Shown: piece after piece, positions 5,994-8,472 of the stretch
Layout: each line of letters begins with the position of its first letter
How positions within the stretch are numbered: the stretch's first letter is position 1
Source of the DNA: an uncultured Clostridia bacterium
GTDB taxonomy: Bacteria; Bacillota; Clostridia; UMGS1883
Direction: 5' to 3'
Assembly (NCBI GenBank): GCA_947630525.1
Contig: CANRHW010000060.1
Coordinates: forward strand, 1 to 8,472
Length of the DNA stretch: 8,472 nucleotides
The notes under the pieces: model-generated
Seen by the model: only the letters and a program-made list of their open reading frames with translations
Told to the model about the DNA's origin: nothing
Database searches by the model: none
Translations under genes and position numbers: made by a program

Positions 5994-8366
5994 ATGGAAA
6001 ACAGAACGCTGCGCGTACTTGAATTTGACAAAATAGCTCAGCGCCTCTCCCAAGGGGCGGTATGCTCCTCTACAAGGGAGCGGTGCCTAGCCATCGAGCC
6101 CGTGGACGACATCTACGAGGCGGAGCGTTTAATCGCACAGACCACCGAGGCCGAAAGCCTCATCATCAAAAAGGGCGCCCCGCCCATAAGTCCAATAAAA
6201 AACGCCAAAGCGGCGGCCTTGCGGGCCGCCGCCGGAGGGGTGCTGACCATGGGCGAGCTGCTCAACGTCGGCCACTGCCTGCGCATCGCCCGCGGACTTC
6301 TCGGCTACCTTAGCGGGGAGGCCGAAGAGGGGGGCTTCCCGCAGATCGCCGTGGCCGCCGCGGGCTTGGCCGAGGACCGCAGGCTTGAACAGAACATTTT
6401 CGGCTCCATACTCAGCGAGGAAGATATGGCCGACGAGGCCTCGCCCGAGCTCAGCCGAATACGCCGCCAGATACGCAGCCTTGACAACAAGGTTCGCGAC
6501 CTGCTTGGCGACATGGTCAAATCGCCAAAATACGGTCCCCTGCTCCAAGACGCCATCGTAACCATGAGGGGCGACCGATTCGTAATACCCGTCAAAAGCG
6601 AATACCGCGCCTCGGTGCCGGGCATAATCCACGACAGCTCCGCCAGCGGCGCCACTATCTTTGTGGAGCCTATGGCCGCCGTGGAAATAAACAACAAGCT
6701 CCGCGGACTGCTCGGCGAAGAGCAGGAGGAAATCGAGCGCATCCTTGCCGAGCTGTCTGAAAAGGCCGGCGCGGCCTCTGAGCTCATAGCCTCCGGTTAC
6801 GACTCCATAATGGAGCTGGACTTTATCTTTGCCAAGGGCAAGCTGTCCAGAGCCATGGACGGAGAGCCGCCCCGCCTCAACGCCGACGGCAGAATAAACA
6901 TCAAAAAGGGCCGCCACCCGCTGATAGATAAATCCAAGGTGGTGCCCACCGACATTTATCTTGGCGGCGATTTTGACACCCTCATCGTAACGGGGCCCAA
7001 TACCGGCGGCAAGACCGTTTCTTTGAAAACCTTGGGACTGCTGACTCTGATGGCTCAGTCCGGGCTGCACATACCCGCCTCGGAGGAAAGCGAGATAGCC
7101 GTGTTCGGCCAGGTTTTTGCCGACATTGGCGACGAGCAGTCAATCGAGCAGTCCCTAAGCACATTCAGCTCCCACATCGTCAACATAATCGACATACTGA
7201 AAAAGGCCGACCACCGCAGTCTTGTACTTTTTGACGAGCTGGGGGCCGGCACCGACCCGGTGGAGGGAGCGGCCTTGGCCACAGCCATACTGGAGCGGGT
7301 TCGTTCCACGGGGGCGCGCACGGCCGCCACCACACATTACAGCGAGCTGAAGCTTTACGCCCTGTCCACTCCCGGTGTGGAAAACGCCGCCTGTGAGTTT
7401 GACGTGGAAAGTCTGCGCCCAACATACAAGCTGCTCATCGGCGTTCCCGGCAAAAGCAATGCCTTTGCCATTTCCAAACGGCTTGGACTGGAGGACGAGG
7501 TCATAGAGCGGGCACGCAGCCTGGTGAACAGCGACAACATTCGCTTTGAGGACGTAATCTCCTCTCTCGAAGCCAGCCGCGCCCAGGCCCAGCGCGAGCT
7601 GGAGGGGGTCGAGGCCGCCCGCGCCGAGACCATGGCCGCGCGGGAAAGTGCGCTGCGCCAGCAGGAGACCGTTGAAAAGCAGAAGGAAAAAATACTCACC
7701 GACGCTCGGCGAGACGCAAAGCGCCTTTATGAACAGGCAAAAAAAGAAGCGGATACGATAGTCCGCGAAATGCAGGCCCTGCTGAAAAACGCGCGTGAAG
7801 ACAACCTGAAAGCCATAGAGGATAACCGGCGCAAACTCCGTCAGGGCATGGGGAAAATGGAAGAAGCGTTAAGCGAGGACGTATTTACGGCCAAAGGCGG
7901 CTCCATTGACCCGAAAAAGCTGAAAAAGGGCATGGAGGTAGAGGTCACCACCATGAACCAGAACGGCACTCTGCTGACCTTGCCTGACAAAAACGGCAAC
8001 GTACAAATACAAATGGGCATACTGAAAATAACCGCCAATGTTTCCGCCCTGCGGGAGGCCCGCTCCGCCGCGAAAAAACGCGCCGCCGACTATCACCCCG
8101 GCAGCAGCGGCAGCGTGGCCGCGGTGAAAACCGAGATCGACCTCCGCGGCCAAATGGTGGACGAAGCGATAATGGCGGCCGACAAGTATCTTGACCAAGC
8201 GGCCATGGCTCACCTTGCCACCGTCAGCATAATTCATGGCAAGGGCACCGGGGCGCTTCGCTCCGCCATACATGACCTGCTGCGCCATCACCCCCACGCC
8301 AAAAGCTTCCGCCTGGGCAAGTACGGCGAGGGCGAGACCGGCGTAACCATAGTGGAGCTGAAGTAA
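5994..8366 (+). CDS. mutS2: MutS2 family ATPase with C-terminal Smr endonuclease domain
   Basis: The 790-residue product is a full-length MutS2. An N-terminal MutS-type core and clamp region (1-315) includes RFVIPVKSEYRASVPG (195-210) and HDSSASGATIFVEP (213-226). The ATPase follows: Walker A GPNTGGKT (334-341), signature SLSTFSSHI (387-395), Walker B LVLFDELGAGTDP (410-422) and TTHYSELK (446-453). A long coiled coil spans about 520-625, then a small KOW-like beta region (about 636-680), then the Smr domain (about 712-790) with IDLRG (715-719) and HGKGTGALR (748-756). It lacks the MutS mismatch-recognition domain, so it is not a mismatch repair protein. In B. subtilis MutS2 splits collided ribosomes for quality control; in Helicobacter and Deinococcus it has been tied to control of recombination or DNA repair. 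The ATG has a GGAG SD 7 nt upstream. It follows the TM2 gene and probably shares its transcript. All ATPase motifs are intact; the Smr LDLR motif reads IDLR, a conservative change. Confidence 0.98.
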   Translation: MENRTLRVLEFDKIAQRLSQGAVCSSTRERCLAIEPVDDIYEAERLIAQTTEAESLIIKKGAPPISPIKNAKAAALRAAAGGVLTMGELLNVGHCLRIARGLLGYLSGEAEEGGFPQIAVAAAGLAEDRRLEQNIFGSILSEEDMADEASPELSRIRRQIRSLDNKVRDLLGDMVKSPKYGPLLQDAIVTMRGDRFVIPVKSEYRASVPGIIHDSSASGATIFVEPMAAVEINNKLRGLLGEEQEEIERILAELSEKAGAASELIASGYDSIMELDFIFAKGKLSRAMDGEPPRLNADGRINIKKGRHPLIDKSKVVPTDIYLGGDFDTLIVTGPNTGGKTVSLKTLGLLTLMAQSGLHIPASEESEIAVFGQVFADIGDEQSIEQSLSTFSSHIVNIIDILKKADHRSLVLFDELGAGTDPVEGAALATAILERVRSTGARTAATTHYSELKLYALSTPGVENAACEFDVESLRPTYKLLIGVPGKSNAFAISKRLGLEDEVIERARSLVNSDNIRFEDVISSLEASRAQAQRELEGVEAARAETMAARESALRQQETVEKQKEKILTDARRDAKRLYEQAKKEADTIVREMQALLKNAREDNLKAIEDNRRKLRQGMGKMEEALSEDVFTAKGGSIDPKKLKKGMEVEVTTMNQNGTLLTLPDKNGNVQIQMGILKITANVSALREARSAAKKRAADYHPGSSGSVAAVKTEIDLRGQMVDEAIMAADKYLDQAAMAHLATVSIIHGKGTGALRSAIHDLLRHHPHAKSFRLGKYGEGETGVTIVELK

Positions 8367-8439
8367 CGGCAGCGTAATGAATTACGTCAGGGGCTGTAAA
8401 AAAATGGCGCAGACCGGCGTCGTCACAAGCTCGGTATCG

Positions 8440-8468
8440 CAGGTTTAGATTTAAAAAATCTAAACCTG
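8440..8468 (+). terminator. Perfect 13-bp hairpin downstream of mutS2, candidate terminator
   Basis: Arms 8440-8452 and 8456-8468 are perfect 13-nt inverted repeats separated by AAA. The stem begins 73 nt after the mutS2 stop. Only four bases (GCTT) follow before the window ends, so a U-tract cannot be confirmed. The stem is AT-rich in its upper half, unlike a typical GC-rich terminator, so a repeat or mobile-element end, or a bidirectional terminator for a convergent gene beyond the edge, is also possible. The 8367-8439 stretch before it has only a small CGTAAT/ATTACG inverted repeat (8373-8386) and a doubtful 14-codon ORF. Confidence 0.5.
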
Positions 8469-8472
8469 GCTT

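Noticed and set aside
6129..7070. Long open frame (313 codons) on the minus strand inside mutS2
   Set aside because: It is antisense to intact MutS2 domains, with low-complexity G/A/V-rich translation and no family resemblance.

Overview
This window looks like an ordinary chromosomal housekeeping segment from a moderately GC-rich member of the Clostridia (Firmicutes/Bacillota), perhaps of the Oscillospirales/Ruminococcaceae type. The reasons are the gene order dgt-like / dnaG / rpoD, a SigA-type sigma factor of 362 residues with a short region 1.1 and no long insert, a MutS2 with a C-terminal Smr domain, Gram-positive-style Shine-Dalgarno (SD) sequences, and two textbook sigma-A promoters in an AT-rich gap. 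The taxonomic guess is inference from gene content, not from a search.

Left block (positions 62-5394, all minus strand). Read in the direction of transcription, right to left, the genes are: an HPr-kinase-like P-loop protein (4657-5385), a 3-methyladenine DNA glycosylase (3995-4591), a dGTPase-like HD phosphohydrolase (2986-3966), DNA primase dnaG (1151-2908) and the primary sigma factor rpoD (62-1150). The gaps are 65, 28, 77 and 0 bp, so all five could be one transcript from the promoter at 5425-5453. The dnaG stop codon directly abuts the rpoD start codon. A 14-bp GC-rich hairpin lies 28 nt past the rpoD stop, at the window edge, and may end the transcript. The block is a small macromolecular-synthesis operon: damaged-base removal, dNTP pool control, replication priming and housekeeping transcription.

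Centre (5395-5562). This is a 168-bp AT-rich divergent intergenic region with two back-to-back promoters, TTGCAA-N17-TATAAT on the minus strand and a perfect-consensus TTGACA-N17-TATAAT on the plus strand. A 6-5-6 inverted repeat lies between them and could be an operator.

Right block (5563-8472, plus strand). A small TM2-domain membrane protein (5563-5901) is followed, after a 92-bp gap holding a 14-bp-arm inverted repeat, by mutS2 (5994-8366). MutS2 is the ATPase with an Smr domain that acts in ribosome-collision rescue and/or control of recombination. The last 100 bases are non-coding apart from a doubtful 14-codon ORF, and end in a perfect 13-bp hairpin cut close by the window edge.

I found no phage, transposon, CRISPR, rRNA or tRNA signal and no convincing undescribed system. 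The items most worth a second look are the solitary HPr-kinase-like gene with its shared divergent control region, the stem-loop between the TM2 gene and mutS2, and the terminal hairpin.
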